A DNA stretch of 64,000 nt from Oceanidesulfovibrio marinus (GTDB lineage: Bacteria > Desulfobacterota > Desulfovibrionia > Desulfovibrionales > Desulfovibrionaceae), in contig NZ_CP039543.1 in the NCBI RefSeq assembly GCF_013085545.1, positions 1,922,001-1,986,000 of the forward strand. The letters run 5' to 3'. Every line of letters starts with the position of its first letter. The stretch's first letter is position 1. Shown piece after piece: positions 41,501-49,474 of the stretch. The notes under the pieces were generated by a model. That model worked only from the letters and a program-made list of their open reading frames with translations, had not been told where the DNA came from and did no database searches. Position numbers and translations under genes: made by a program.

Positions 41501-44175
41501 CCAGCAAGAGCCGCCTGCCATCGCGCGTCCACAAGCTCGTGGTCGTCCGGATGTACGCATTTCAGGAAGGTGCCATAGGTCTGCGGCGAGCCGGGCTCCA
41601 CCCCGAAGAGCCGATAGGCCTCCTCGGACATCAACAGCACATTTTCCTGGATGTTGAGGCGCCAGCTGCCCACCTGGGCCACGCTCTGGGCGCGGCGCAG
41701 GTCCTCCCTGCTTTCCAGCAACGCCTTCTCCGCCCGCTTGCGCAGCAGCGCTTCGAGAATACCCACGGCCAGCGCCGTAGCCGCCTCCACATCACTGTCG
41801 TCATAACCACCGGGCTTGTTGGCCAGGCCGATCATGCCCACGGTGCTGCCGCCCTCCAGCAACGGCACGCCGAGAAACGACTCCAGTGGGGGGTGCCCCT
41901 CTGGCAGGCCCACGCGATTCGGATGCACCGTGGGATTGTTCACGATAAGGGGCGCGCCGTTTTTCAGTACCTGGCCGTATATTCCGTGGATGTGGAAGCC
42001 CTGGGGCGGTACGCGGCGTTCCAGCCGGCCTTCCACGTGCATCGTGCACACGTCCCAGCCCGGATCGCTGATGGCGATGTCGTTGAGCATGCCATCCGCG
42101 CCGATCTCCCCCAGAAAACCGAAGCTGCTGTGTGTGATTTGCTCGGCCACTTCCAGGCAGGCCATGCCCAGCTCCTCCTCGGAGTCGCAGCTGAGCGACT
42201 TCCAGAACACCGCGCTGAGCCCTTCCAGCACCGCGTTCTTGTGCAACAGTCGCTCCTCGATAACCTTACGCGCCGTAATGTCCTTGATGACCTGGAGCAT
42301 GAAGCGCTTGCCCTCGATGGTCACGACGTCCGCGGAGATGAGCGTGGTGCGAACCTTTCCCTTGCTGTTGCGCAGCCGGGCTTCGAAGTTCCGTACCGAG
42401 CCGTCCTTGCCCGCCGCCTCGAAAAAAGCCTCGCGTTGCTCCGGCGAGCCCCAGATGCCCAGATCCAGCGCCCTCTGCCCCACGATCTCTTCCCAGTGGT
42501 AGCCGAACATGCGCAGAAAGGCGTCGTTGATGTCCAGGAACCGCCCGTCATCCAGCGACTTCAGCGCCACGGCGTCCGGGTTGGCCTGGAACAGGCTGCG
42601 GAACCGCTTCTCGCTTTCGAGCAGCTTCTGCTGAGTCTGCTTGATGGCTGTCAGGTCCACGGCGATGCGTACGTGGATGTCGAACTCCTGGTCCACCTGC
42701 GCGGCGGCGCCCAGAAATGGCGTGCGCTCGCCGTCCGGCCGGAGGAACTCCTTCTCGTTCCCCACATACCGGCCTTTGCGTTGCAGCACCTCGTCCATGT
42801 CGCTGTCGGACTCACGGAACTCCGGTGCCAGGCTCTCCAGCCAGTTGATGCGGCCCGCCTGGAAATCCTCGCGCGCATGGCCCATCATGCGCAGCATTTC
42901 GTCGTTGATGTAGGTGATGTCGCCACGGCTGTTGCCGAAGCTCACCCCCACAAGGTTGGCCTCGGCCAGGCTGCGGAAAATGGCCTCGCTCCTGTGCAGC
43001 GCCCGCTCGGCATCCTTGCGTTCCGTGATGTCCTGAATGACCAGCACGCTCCGCGTCTGCCCTTCCGCGTCGGTGTACAGGGTGGAGGCGACCTCCCCTT
43101 CGAAGACGGAGCCGTCCTTGCGGCGCAGGCGCAGCTCCCCGCGGGCCTTGCCTGTTCGCGCCCGTTCCTCCTGCCAGGGGACCAGACGCGGGTCGTTGGG
43201 GTCCACGCGCTCGGAGCGGTGGGAGCCTATGAGCTCCTCCTCGCTCATGCCGAACAGCTCCTGCGCCTTGACGTTGGCGGCGCGATAGAAGCCGTCCGCC
43301 GAAGTGATCAGCACGCCGTCCAGAGAGCCGTCAAAAAACGTGCGATACTTGAGCTCGCTCTCCCGCAGGGCCTTCTCGGTCCTGTTGCGCTCCGTGACGT
43401 CCTGGACAACCGAGTACAGAAGCTTTCTGCCGCCGATCTCCACCGCTCCGCTGTAGACCTCCACCTCGCGCAGCTCTCCCGTTGCAAGGCGATGCACCAT
43501 ATCGAAACGGTGCTGCTCGGACGATGCTGCGCGGTTCATGCGCGACTGGATCTCGTCGGGCGGGGCTGTATTGATGGCGCCGATGTTCTTGCCTTGAAGC
43601 TTCTCCTCGCCGTAGCCGTAGAACGCCACCGCCGCCGGATTAGCCTCGACGATCGTGCCGCTTTCCGGATCAATCAGCAGCATGGGCAGGTGCTTGTTTT
43701 GGAAGAGGCCGCTGTAGAGCTGCTCGCATTCGTGCCGGGCCTGCTCCGAATGTTCGCTGCCAGCGATGGGCCGGGAAAAACTGGATGCGCCGATCACCTG
43801 GCCCGAGCTGCCGCGAATGGGATGGAACCGCGTCTCGTATCGGAATATTTCCCCGTCGCGTCCGGAGAAGCGTTGCTCCACCGTGAGCTCTTCGCCGTTC
43901 AGGGCGCGTCGCCAGTGGCCGACCACGCGGTCCTGGTACTCGTCGTTTTGAGACAGGATCTGGGAGAGGTCCGCGCCGGTCTGGATGTCCACGCCGAAGA
44001 CCCGGCGCATCCCGTCGCGGAAGGCCTGGTTGCATACCAGCAAGTGAAAACCTGTATCCACGGCTACGGCCAGGTCGGACGTGCCCTCCAGAATGCCCGC
44101 AAGCAATGCGGCCTGAGCGCGAATCTCGTCTTTCGCCGGGTCTTCAGCACCCGTTCTTTGGCTGGGATGGGTCAT
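38551..44175 (-). CDS. Giant PAS/GAF hybrid histidine kinase with REC and Hpt domains
   Basis: A cytoplasmic kinase of about 1,874 residues. The ATG at 44175, preceded by AGGAGG at long spacing, is preferred to a GTG at 44220. Five or so PAS/PAC units precede a GAF domain at about 645-810, and several more PAS units follow. HisKA (NMSHEIRTPLTGLLG) has its His near 1370, HATPase_c contains GTGLGLAIS, and the receiver (AEDNTINQFL, VLMDINMPRLDG, TKPF) spans about 1605-1725. A C-terminal Hpt domain (His in ADLAHYIASG) ends the protein. Phosphate can therefore travel His-Asp-His within one chain, and the missing last step must be a separate regulator. No TM helices are seen. Confidence 0.92.
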   Translation of the reverse strand: MTHPSQRTGAEDPAKDEIRAQAALLAGILEGTSDLAVAVDTGFHLLVCNQAFRDGMRRVFGVDIQTGADLSQILSQNDEYQDRVVGHWRRALNGEELTVEQRFSGRDGEIFRYETRFHPIRGSSGQVIGASSFSRPIAGSEHSEQARHECEQLYSGLFQNKHLPMLLIDPESGTIVEANPAAVAFYGYGEEKLQGKNIGAINTAPPDEIQSRMNRAASSEQHRFDMVHRLATGELREVEVYSGAVEIGGRKLLYSVVQDVTERNRTEKALRESELKYRTFFDGSLDGVLITSADGFYRAANVKAQELFGMSEEELIGSHRSERVDPNDPRLVPWQEERARTGKARGELRLRRKDGSVFEGEVASTLYTDAEGQTRSVLVIQDITERKDAERALHRSEAIFRSLAEANLVGVSFGNSRGDITYINDEMLRMMGHAREDFQAGRINWLESLAPEFRESDSDMDEVLQRKGRYVGNEKEFLRPDGERTPFLGAAAQVDQEFDIHVRIAVDLTAIKQTQQKLLESEKRFRSLFQANPDAVALKSLDDGRFLDINDAFLRMFGYHWEEIVGQRALDLGIWGSPEQREAFFEAAGKDGSVRNFEARLRNSKGKVRTTLISADVVTIEGKRFMLQVIKDITARKVIEERLLHKNAVLEGLSAVFWKSLSCDSEEELGMACLEVAEQITHSSFGFLGEIGADGMLNDIAISDPGWDVCTMHVEGRLERRVPPQGFHIHGIYGQVLKNGAPLIVNNPTVHPNRVGLPEGHPPLESFLGVPLLEGGSTVGMIGLANKPGGYDDSDVEAATALAVGILEALLRKRAEKALLESREDLRRAQSVAQVGSWRLNIQENVLLMSEEAYRLFGVEPGSPQTYGTFLKCVHPDDHELVDARWQAALAGEPFDLEHRIVRHGKTYWVRQLASLEKDEDGRLLGAFGTTQDITERKHSEEALRKSEERFRTVLENSREGIYMIELANRRFTVMSPAHAELTGFTREELLDLSEKALLERIHPEDREWVAVYMNQVIEGQDPGVPVEYRWLAKSGEYRWFSDNRKVIRDEDGKAVALVGVSRDVTWRKELEDLLIETAREASEARRDSERRTSELQAALQSAPIGNVFYDMDHTVSYLNKSAEELFGFTLEELEGLSAPERIALMKTLKTDRTEMSVEELVGYRALQGEIVSDEEYLLYPKGSAEPVHVLSQAAPIVLGDGEVIGAVQTIMDITQRKRIEEALRESEERLRIAAEAADMYGWECDLARQTYKWSANAERMWGSVMPKTPRDMIEAVHPEDKIHVRRSFMNAMRHTGTFQVEYRIAGYPPDDEFWVFSAGVALPGKNGTISRMIGVTQNITGRKKTEAALQRAKQEADKASQAKSEFLANMSHEIRTPLTGLLGMTDLLLDNLKIEKNIEYARYMKRAGEALRVIIDDILDLSKIEAGRMEFRPSAVYLAESIQQGVAIFEPMAREKGLEFTFDLASDLPEIVLLDEAKVHQILRNLVSNAVKFTEKGRVAVTARYEGEGEDSRVRIDVQDTGLGIPEGRRHELFQEFTQLDSSYQKVHGGTGLGLAISKRLAEFMGGGITLESEHGSGSTFTLLIPAPVADEYPDEEIDIETSNSFANLHILAAEDNTINQFLIRELLSDAGCRLTVVENGQEALEALEQADPPYDLVLMDINMPRLDGVEATRRIRGSDKPYANVPVIALTAYAMPEERENIMAAGLDGYLTKPFTIRQMLAALKLIPAERIHLIQPGAVADSSSAAQNAAAETAEGADNSPELLDEAYLEETFLHQKANLLELIDLLEEDTGQHLDAIYRFVRNGQHGEAADLAHYIASGCRTIGFRHVAQKCLNIESCLRGNLVDEACSMLDGLRGDFDDSIEAARRWAQ

Positions 44176-44552
44176 GGAGAGGGGTCTTCCTCCTCTGGCG
44201 ATGCTGCCGGAAAGACTCACCCAATAACTACCCCAGATGCGAATCTGTCACAACCACCCGTAAAAGATATCTATGGTTACAGGGTTTCAAATTCCCATAT
44301 CTATCGGAAAAACGGTCGGCGGTCCGGGATATCTCGACAAACACGACCATACAGTGCGGCGACAATCACACGAACCACGATATCGTGTTCAAATGCCAGC
44401 ACCTGCAGTATAAAATGATAACTCAGTTATAAGGTTACCGGGGGGGATCCATAGACAAGAGAACGCGGCTACCCTGTATTATCAGGATGGCCGCGTTCTC
44501 TTGTCTTTGGCATCATATTGGCCGGGGTCGTCAAGCACTGTGCATGCGCGCG
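44176..44552. other. Gap upstream of the giant kinase
   Basis: About 375 bases without a gene. They hold the kinase promoter region, the perfect palindrome ATAACTCAGTTAT at 44418-44430 and the long inverted repeat at 44454-44505. Confidence 0.5.
44454..44505. terminator. Long perfect inverted repeat after the ECF sigma operon
   Basis: GACAAGAGAACGCGGC (44454-44469) and GCCGCGTTCTCTTGTC (44490-44505) are perfect 16-base arms around a 20-base loop. It lies 48 bases past the stop of the DUF3106 gene and probably ends the leftward operon. A U tract is weak on both strands. Confidence 0.6.
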
Positions 44553-45041
44553 TCACGGCCCTTGTGTCGCGTTGTCGCGGAAGCTCTGCCTGAAACGCTC
44601 CCGCTCCTCCGGCGTCATCTTCTGCCAGCGCTCGCGCAGCTCTTTTTTCTTGTCCGCCGGCAGCTCACGGAACTTCCTGCGCGCGGCTCGAATCCGTTCC
44701 TGCTCCTCGGGCGGCAGCTTCTTGAACTCCTCATACCGCTTGCGCGCCTTTTCCCGCTCCTCCGGCGTCATCTTCTTCCAGCGCTCCATCCGCCTCTTCG
44801 CGCGTTCGCGCTCCTCCGGCGTCATCTTCAACCAGCGAGTTGCACCACGCTCCAGGCGCTCCTGCTTTTCCGGGGTGAGGGTCTCCCACTTCTTGGAAAA
44901 CCGCTTGAGCACATCCTGCTGCTCCGGCGTGAGAGCATTCCAGGAAACCCCACTTTGAGCCAGCGCCGGCACGGCCGACAGCACCAGCGCCATGACCAGC
45001 GCCAGGGAGATGACGCGGCGCCACGCCTTATTCACTCGCAT
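44553..45041 (-). CDS. DUF3106 secreted protein
   Basis: A 162-residue periplasmic protein. A signal peptide (residues 1-29, ending VPALAQS) follows AGGGAG. The mature protein is a chain of short repeats of the form LTPEEReRaKRRmErWKKM, the hallmark of DUF3106: very charged and helical, resembling Spy/CpxP-like helices. It is the last gene of an ECF sigma operon, an arrangement common for this family in Proteobacteria. It may be a periplasmic chaperone or part of the signal sensed by the sigma/anti-sigma pair. Confidence 0.87.
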   Translation of the reverse strand: MRVNKAWRRVISLALVMALVLSAVPALAQSGVSWNALTPEQQDVLKRFSKKWETLTPEKQERLERGATRWLKMTPEERERAKRRMERWKKMTPEEREKARKRYEEFKKLPPEEQERIRAARRKFRELPADKKKELRERWQKMTPEERERFRQSFRDNATQGP

Positions 45042-45273
45042 ACTCCCGCTCCCTGAATCTGGCCTGCCGCGTTCCATTCTGTTCCTCATCCTGCGTATCG
45101 CGTTTTTTGTGTGCACAAGGCGCCCTCCAGCCAGACCCGTCATCCTCGAACATTCCGATAAACTCCAGCAGTTCCAGGCTGGGCAGCTCCGTCGGAGAGC
45201 TCTCCAAGGCCAGCGCCGTTCGAGGCAAGCACAACAGGACGCATGCTGAGAGTATCAGTACCGCTCTCTTCAT
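45028..45273 (-). CDS. Small secreted protein overlapping the anti-sigma gene
   Basis: An 81-residue protein with a signal peptide (MKRAVLILSACVLLCLPRTA then LALE) and a conserved-looking SLELLEFIGMFEDDGSGW segment. Small proteins ending LLEFLG-type motifs accompany DUF3106 and ECF sigma genes in other bacteria, which supports the frame. The ribosome site GAGGTGGAAA lies inside the anti-sigma frame. The gene overlaps the anti-sigma gene by 134 bases and the DUF3106 gene by 14. Confidence 0.65.
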   Translation of the reverse strand: MKRAVLILSACVLLCLPRTALALESSPTELPSLELLEFIGMFEDDGSGWRAPCAHKKRDTQDEEQNGTRQARFREREYASE

Positions 45274-45613
45274 TTTCCACCTCGCCGTACCATTGATAGA
45301 AGTCCAGATCCTCGTAGAACTCCACCGGTTCGCCGGAGCCGAGCACCTCGACGTCCACCATGAACGCTTCCGGAGGATTGGTTCCGTCAACTCGCAGGAA
45401 AACAATCATCAGCACGGCGGCTACGGCCAGACCGGCAGCCGGAACGGCTCCCCAGCGCAGCCACCGCCGGCGCTCGCTTTCGCGCTGCGCACGCCTGTCC
45501 AGGGCCGCATGCCGCGTCCGCGTCAGGGCGGATCGCGTAGCCCCGTCGAGGCTGTCCACGGAGTCGTCCAGAACGCTCCTCACAGTGTCCAGAAATTCCC
45601 GCTCGTTCTTCAT
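45140..45613 (-). CDS. Membrane-bound anti-sigma factor-like protein
   Basis: A 157-residue protein with a cytoplasmic helical part (1-55, FLDTVRSVLDDSVDSLDGAT), one TM helix near 57-76 (WGAVPAAGLAVAAVLMIVFL) and a short periplasmic part containing EFYEDLDFYQWYGEVE. Its ATG overlaps the stop of the sigma gene (ATGA). Sequences of this type follow ECF sigma genes next to DUF3106 genes and are presumed to hold the sigma factor at the membrane. The last 45 residues overlap the next gene in another frame and may be a run-on after loss of the original stop. Confidence 0.7.
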   Translation of the reverse strand: MKNEREFLDTVRSVLDDSVDSLDGATRSALTRTRHAALDRRAQRESERRRWLRWGAVPAAGLAVAAVLMIVFLRVDGTNPPEAFMVDVEVLGSGEPVEFYEDLDFYQWYGEVENEESGTDTLSMRPVVLASNGAGLGELSDGAAQPGTAGVYRNVRG

Positions 45614-46146
45614 GGCCAATGATCCCCCAATTGTTCCCGCAACGTGTTCACCGCACGAGAGAAATGCGTCTTTACCGATCCTTCCGAGCATTTCAGGGCA
45701 AATGCCGTCTCCTTGACCGACAGCTCCTCCCAGCCGCGCAGCAGAAAGACCTGCCGCTGCCGCTCCGGAAGCTTTTGAACAGCCGCCTGCAAGGCCTGAA
45801 AGGCGTCCCCGACCTTGGCCGAGTGCTCGGGCGTGGGCGCGTCCATGTCGGGCGCCGTCTGGAACGGATCGACCTCGGTTCCCTCGTCCAGCGAGGGCGG
45901 CTTGCCGATAAAACCGTTCCAACGCTCACGCACCGAACGGCGGCGATAGCTGTCGGTAATCCTGTTGTGCAGAATGCGATAAAAGAGAGGCCGCCACTCA
46001 TCGCTCGGACGCTTGGCGTACTTGTCCACGAACTTGAACATCGCATCCTGCACCATGTCCAAGGCGTCTTCGCGATGCCCGCATGCAGCGTACGCCATGC
46101 GATACGCCCGGCCTTCTATGGATTCCAGAAACGCTTCCAGTGTCAT
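45610..46146 (-). CDS. ECF-type RNA polymerase sigma factor
   Basis: A 178-residue sigma-70-family protein with region 2 (EDALDMVQDAMFKFVDKYA, then PLFYRILHNRITDSYRRR) and region 4 (LQAAVQKLPERQRQVFLLRG, VKETAFALKCSEGSVKTHFS). The start at 46146 follows GGAACGAA. It leads an operon with an anti-sigma factor, a small secreted protein and a DUF3106 protein. The His-rich secreted protein just upstream, on the same strand, may be a target or part of the stimulus. An envelope or metal signal is plausible. Confidence 0.9.
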   Translation of the reverse strand: MTLEAFLESIEGRAYRMAYAACGHREDALDMVQDAMFKFVDKYAKRPSDEWRPLFYRILHNRITDSYRRRSVRERWNGFIGKPPSLDEGTEVDPFQTAPDMDAPTPEHSAKVGDAFQALQAAVQKLPERQRQVFLLRGWEELSVKETAFALKCSEGSVKTHFSRAVNTLREQLGDHWP

Positions 46147-46237
46147 TTCGTTCCGTGGGCTGTGCGGGATGGGATGGGCCGGCAGCACAGCTCGCGCCGC
46201 CGGCCCTTACACCTATACACCATGCTTCCCTGCGAAA

Positions 46238-46555
46238 CTAGCGGTGCCAATGCCTCTTGGCCCAGCGATTGTGGCGGTAATTCTGGTGGAATCTCTGGCC
46301 CCGATGGTTGAAGGCGCGCGCCTGATGCCTGTAGTGCTGCCTGTATGCGGGCCTGCGGAAATGCTTACCGTGGGCGTAGTGCTGCCTCTGGCCGGCAAAG
46401 TGCCTGCCCGGCGTATGGCCGCGCTGATGCATACGCTGCTCCATGCGCTGCCCCTGACGGTGGTCCTGATGACCGCCTCGGCCGGCAAAAGCGCTGCCGG
46501 CTGGGATGAGCAGAAAGACGGCCAAAAGTATCGCAACGGTGTTCAAAGTCTTCAT
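46238..46555 (-). CDS. His/Arg/Gln-rich secreted protein
   Basis: A 105-residue protein with GGAGG before the start. The signal peptide is residues 1-24 (MKTLNTVAILLAVFLLIPAG then SAFA). The mature part is extremely rich in His, Arg and Gln (for example HRQGQRMEQRMHQRGH and RQHYRHQAR), with no acidic residues apart from one or two. Such composition could bind Zn, Ni or Cu, or anionic polymers. It lies 91 bases upstream of the sigma factor. No family is recognised. Confidence 0.7.
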   Translation of the reverse strand: MKTLNTVAILLAVFLLIPAGSAFAGRGGHQDHRQGQRMEQRMHQRGHTPGRHFAGQRQHYAHGKHFRRPAYRQHYRHQARAFNHRGQRFHQNYRHNRWAKRHWHR

Positions 46556-46689
46556 GATGTCCTCCGCGGGTTTCATTTCTGATTCCTGATGTACACAACG
46601 AGGGAGGACCGAGTCGGTTGACACGCTGAGCAAAAAAATTTCGAGAACGCTGCGGCTGCTTGTTTCTGAGGGACGCTGGCCCTCACCCT

Positions 46690-46812
46690 GCAAGGGGCTA
46701 CTGGCCCCTTGAGCCCTTCTGGGGCTCCCTGGTGGGGTGCCCGAGGGGCAGCGCCCCTTGGTGACCTGCTCCCCTGGCAGGGGGCGTGGGGAACAGCGTC
46801 TCCTGAACAGAC
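46690..46812. repeat. GC-rich hairpin repeat cluster A
   Basis: Consecutive short hairpins lie between the His-rich gene and the MFS gene: CAAGGGGC/GCCCCTTG near 46691-46711, AGGGGC-AGC-GCCCCT near 46744-46758, and remnants such as GGGGAACAGCGTCTCC near 46799. The phrases CAAGGG, GAGGGGC and GGGGAACAG recur in the cluster at 56127. It is a mosaic intergenic repeat of unknown function. The rest of the 46556-46814 gap is empty. Confidence 0.65.
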
Positions 46813-46814
46813 AG

Positions 46815-48107
46815 CTATTTTCTTCGGACGGGCAGACGCGTGGCCAGGCAGGCGCCTGTGGCGGTGAGCACGGCGGAGAGGGCGTAGGCCATGGTGAAGG
46901 AGCCGGTGACATTGGCCATGGCCCCGGCGGCGGTTGGGCCGATGACCTGGCCCACGGCAAAGAAGAAGGTGATGAACGAGAAGCCGAGGGCGGTGCGCGC
47001 CGGTCCCAGCCGGTCGGCCACGGCGGCGGTCATGACGGTGGGGATGGCCCAGGCGGCCAGCCCGAAGAGCACCACCGAGCCGTACAGGGGCACGAGTTCC
47101 GGGATGTGGCCCATGGTGTGTACCGTACTGTGGAATCCGGCCAGCAGGTAGGCGCAGGTCTGCACGCCGAAAGCGGCCAGAAGTCCGGCGCGGCGGCTAA
47201 AGGCGTCGGAGATCTTGCCGAACAGCGGGCCCGAGAAGAGGCTGAAGAATCCCACCCAGGACCAGAACCGGCCGGCGGCCTCGCCGCCCAGTCCCAGCTC
47301 GTCCACCAGGGTGGTCACGAAGAACGTGCCGTAGATGATGTAGGTGGCCCCGAACAGGGCGTAGATGACGCCGAGGTGGACGAGGAAGCGCTTCTCGTCC
47401 CGGTCCAGCCGGATGGTCGCGGGCTGCGGTGGGGCCTTGCGGCGTCCCTCGCTGCCGATCATGGCCAGACCTTTCTCCTGCGGCGAGTTGCGCAGCAGCA
47501 GTCCGGCCGCGGTGCACACGGCAAGGGCCAGCCCACCGAGCACGATCCAGCCCCACCGCCAGCCGTGCGGGGCAAAGGCCGCCACCACGGCCGGCACGAG
47601 GATACCTGAGAGGATGATGCCCATGCCGTTGCCGGCGATGACCGCGCCGGTGGCCGTGCCGCGCGCCGAGGGCGCGAACCAATTGGCGACCAGGGCCATC
47701 ATGGCGATGTTGGCTGCGCCCGAGCCCACGCCCGTGACCGTGTAGAGAGCCAGGGCCGGCACGTACGAGCCGGCAATGCCCAGCAAGACCATGGACGCAC
47801 CGATGAACCCCAGCCCGGTGACGATGGCCAGGCGGTTGCCCAGCTTTTTGGCCAGGAGCGGCGCCCAGGCCACCATGGCGAGGTAGCCGATGAAGTAGCC
47901 CGTGCCCAGGTAGCCGCGCTGGGCATAGCTCATGCCCAACGCCTCGGACATGGACGGCAGCAGCACGCCCAGGGAGAAGCGCGCCAGCCCCAGGCAGGCG
48001 AACATGACCAGCACCCCCACGGCCACGATGACGTAGCCGTAATGCAGGGACGCGGCTGTATCCACGTTGCGGGAGGCGGCTCCGGGCGGGTTGTCGTTGT
48101 CCGGCAT
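46815..48107 (-). CDS. MFS transporter (YbfB/YjiJ-like)
   Basis: A 430-residue major facilitator with about twelve TM helices, starting at 48107 after CAGGAG. The first half has LGLARFSLGVLLPSMSEALG and the conserved cytoplasmic loop region; the second half begins near residue 215 after a charged loop (EGRRKAPPQ). The closest impression is the YbfB/YjiJ or oxalate/formate antiporter-like group. The substrate is unknown. It is monocistronic. Confidence 0.85.
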   Translation of the reverse strand: MPDNDNPPGAASRNVDTAASLHYGYVIVAVGVLVMFACLGLARFSLGVLLPSMSEALGMSYAQRGYLGTGYFIGYLAMVAWAPLLAKKLGNRLAIVTGLGFIGASMVLLGIAGSYVPALALYTVTGVGSGAANIAMMALVANWFAPSARGTATGAVIAGNGMGIILSGILVPAVVAAFAPHGWRWGWIVLGGLALAVCTAAGLLLRNSPQEKGLAMIGSEGRRKAPPQPATIRLDRDEKRFLVHLGVIYALFGATYIIYGTFFVTTLVDELGLGGEAAGRFWSWVGFFSLFSGPLFGKISDAFSRRAGLLAAFGVQTCAYLLAGFHSTVHTMGHIPELVPLYGSVVLFGLAAWAIPTVMTAAVADRLGPARTALGFSFITFFFAVGQVIGPTAAGAMANVTGSFTMAYALSAVLTATGACLATRLPVRRK

Positions 48108-48329
48108 GGCGTTTCTCCTGTGTCGGATTTCCATCCCCTATCCGGGCGGGAATCGCAAGTCCAGGCGTCGGGTTGTCGTGTTCGCCGGCACCTGCCCTGT
48201 TTCAGATGGCCGAAAACCGCCGCCCTCCCCTTCCTCTGCCCTTTTCATGCTGCGATCTTTCGCGCATTATTACATGGACATAAAAGTTCCGGCACCGCCC
48301 CCAGCCTGAAACACCGAGGAGCGTGCGAG

Positions 48330-48962
48330 ATGATCTACAGAAACCGCGTGGATGCCGGTGAGAAACTGGCTGAAGCGCTGGCCGACAAGTATAAGGACGC
48401 ACACCCTGTCGTGCTGGCCCTGCCGCGAGGCGGCGTTCCCGTGGCCGCCCCTGTGGCCAAACGTCTGGACGCGCCGCTGGATGTATTCGTGGTGCGCAAG
48501 CTGGGCGTTCCCGGCCATGAGGAGTACGCCATGGGCGCCATAGCCACTGGCGGCGTGCACGTGCTCAACGAAGGCGTGATGCGCCAGATGGGGATATCCG
48601 AGCAGGAGATGCTGCGCGTGGCCGAGCGCGAGCAGGAAGAGATGAAACGCCGGGAGAAGGCCTACCGCGGCGACCGGCCCTACCCGGGTCTGGAGGGCAG
48701 GACCGTGATCATCGTGGACGACGGTCTGGCTACCGGGGCCACCATCCGCGCCGCCGTGCTGGGTGTTCGGGCGTACAACCCGGCCAGGATCGTGGCCGCA
48801 GCGCCCGTGGGCTCGCGTGAGGCGTGCTCTGCATTGGGCCGCGTGGCCGACGAGGTGGTCTGCCTATCCACGCCTGCCAACTTCGGCGGCGTGGGCGCGT
48901 GGTACGACGACTTCAGCCAGACCAGCGACGACGAGGTGCGCGACTTGCTGCAGATGGAGTAG
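48330..48962 (+). CDS. Phosphoribosyltransferase-family protein
   Basis: A 210-residue type I phosphoribosyltransferase fold protein. The PRPP-binding loop is VIIVDDGLATGATIRAAV near residues 125-142, and ALPRGGVPVAAPVAKRL supplies the N-terminal loop. Proteins with this RNRxDAGxxLAxAL start are a separate family of unknown substrate, often encoded near stress proteins. The start follows GAGGAG and the gene is monocistronic. Confidence 0.88.
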   Translation: MIYRNRVDAGEKLAEALADKYKDAHPVVLALPRGGVPVAAPVAKRLDAPLDVFVVRKLGVPGHEEYAMGAIATGGVHVLNEGVMRQMGISEQEMLRVAEREQEEMKRREKAYRGDRPYPGLEGRTVIIVDDGLATGATIRAAVLGVRAYNPARIVAAAPVGSREACSALGRVADEVVCLSTPANFGGVGAWYDDFSQTSDDEVRDLLQME

Positions 48963-49065
48963 CCGCCGGGATCTGATCCGGACCGAATTCTTCGCTATTT
49001 CTTTAACGTAGACAGCATGTTGAAAAGGCTCGCTTAAAATGAGAGCGCCGCAACACACAAATGCT

Positions 49066-49094
49066 TGACCAGGGCCCGGCTCGCTGTGTATAGT
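49066..49094 (+). promoter_or_regulatory. Sigma-70 promoter for the SRP RNA
   Basis: TTGACC (49066-49071) and TATAGT (49089-49094) are spaced by exactly 17 bases. Transcription would start near 49101, about 70 bases before the SRP RNA core. The intervening leader can fold: CCTCGGCTC (49095-49103) pairs with GAGCCGAGG (49161-49169). Confidence 0.7.
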
Positions 49095-49170
49095 CCTCGG
49101 CTCTGGGGATGAAGCATCATCCCGGACGGTTCGGACGTCTGGACCTCCTGGCGTTTTTCGGAGCCGAGGA

Positions 49171-49253
49171 GGAGCCGGGCGGCGAGGCAGTTGTGAACCC
49201 CGTCAGGCCCGAAAGGGAGCAGCGGTAGCAGCGCGTCTCGGGTGTCCGGCTCC
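49171..49253 (+). ncRNA. ffs: Signal recognition particle RNA, small bacterial type
   Basis: The core contains the conserved SRP Alu-less domain IV: GTGAACCCCGTCAGGCCC, GAAAGGGAGCAGC and GGTAGCAGCG, with both asymmetric loops recognised by Ffh. The ends GGAGCCGG and CCGGCTCC pair. It is the RNA of the SRP that targets membrane proteins during translation. The mature 5' end could lie upstream if the leader is retained. Confidence 0.9.
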
Positions 49254-49259
49254 TAGATG

Positions 49260-49293
49260 AAGGCGCGGTCCTCAAACCGCGCCTTTATTTTTT
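49260..49293 (+). terminator. Terminator after the SRP RNA
   Basis: AAGGCGCGGT and ACCGCGCCTT form a 10-base stem with a short loop, followed by TATTTTTT. Confidence 0.9.
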
Positions 49294-49474
49294 CATCGCC
49301 AGCGCCGACGCGCCGGATATGCTCCGCACGCGCATTTCACGATCTCTCCGACCTCTTTTTACAGATTATTCTTGCACTCGGAGATTTTTTTTGGATATCC
49401 TGCATCATGCCGTGTATTGCATAGCGGTCAATCTGTAACCCATTGCCGGGGCTCCCATTCACCAGGAGAATCAC

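Noticed and set aside
40834-44418. A 1,194-codon frame antisense to the giant kinase
   Set aside because: It mirrors the kinase in the complementary frame; no motif or start signal supports it.
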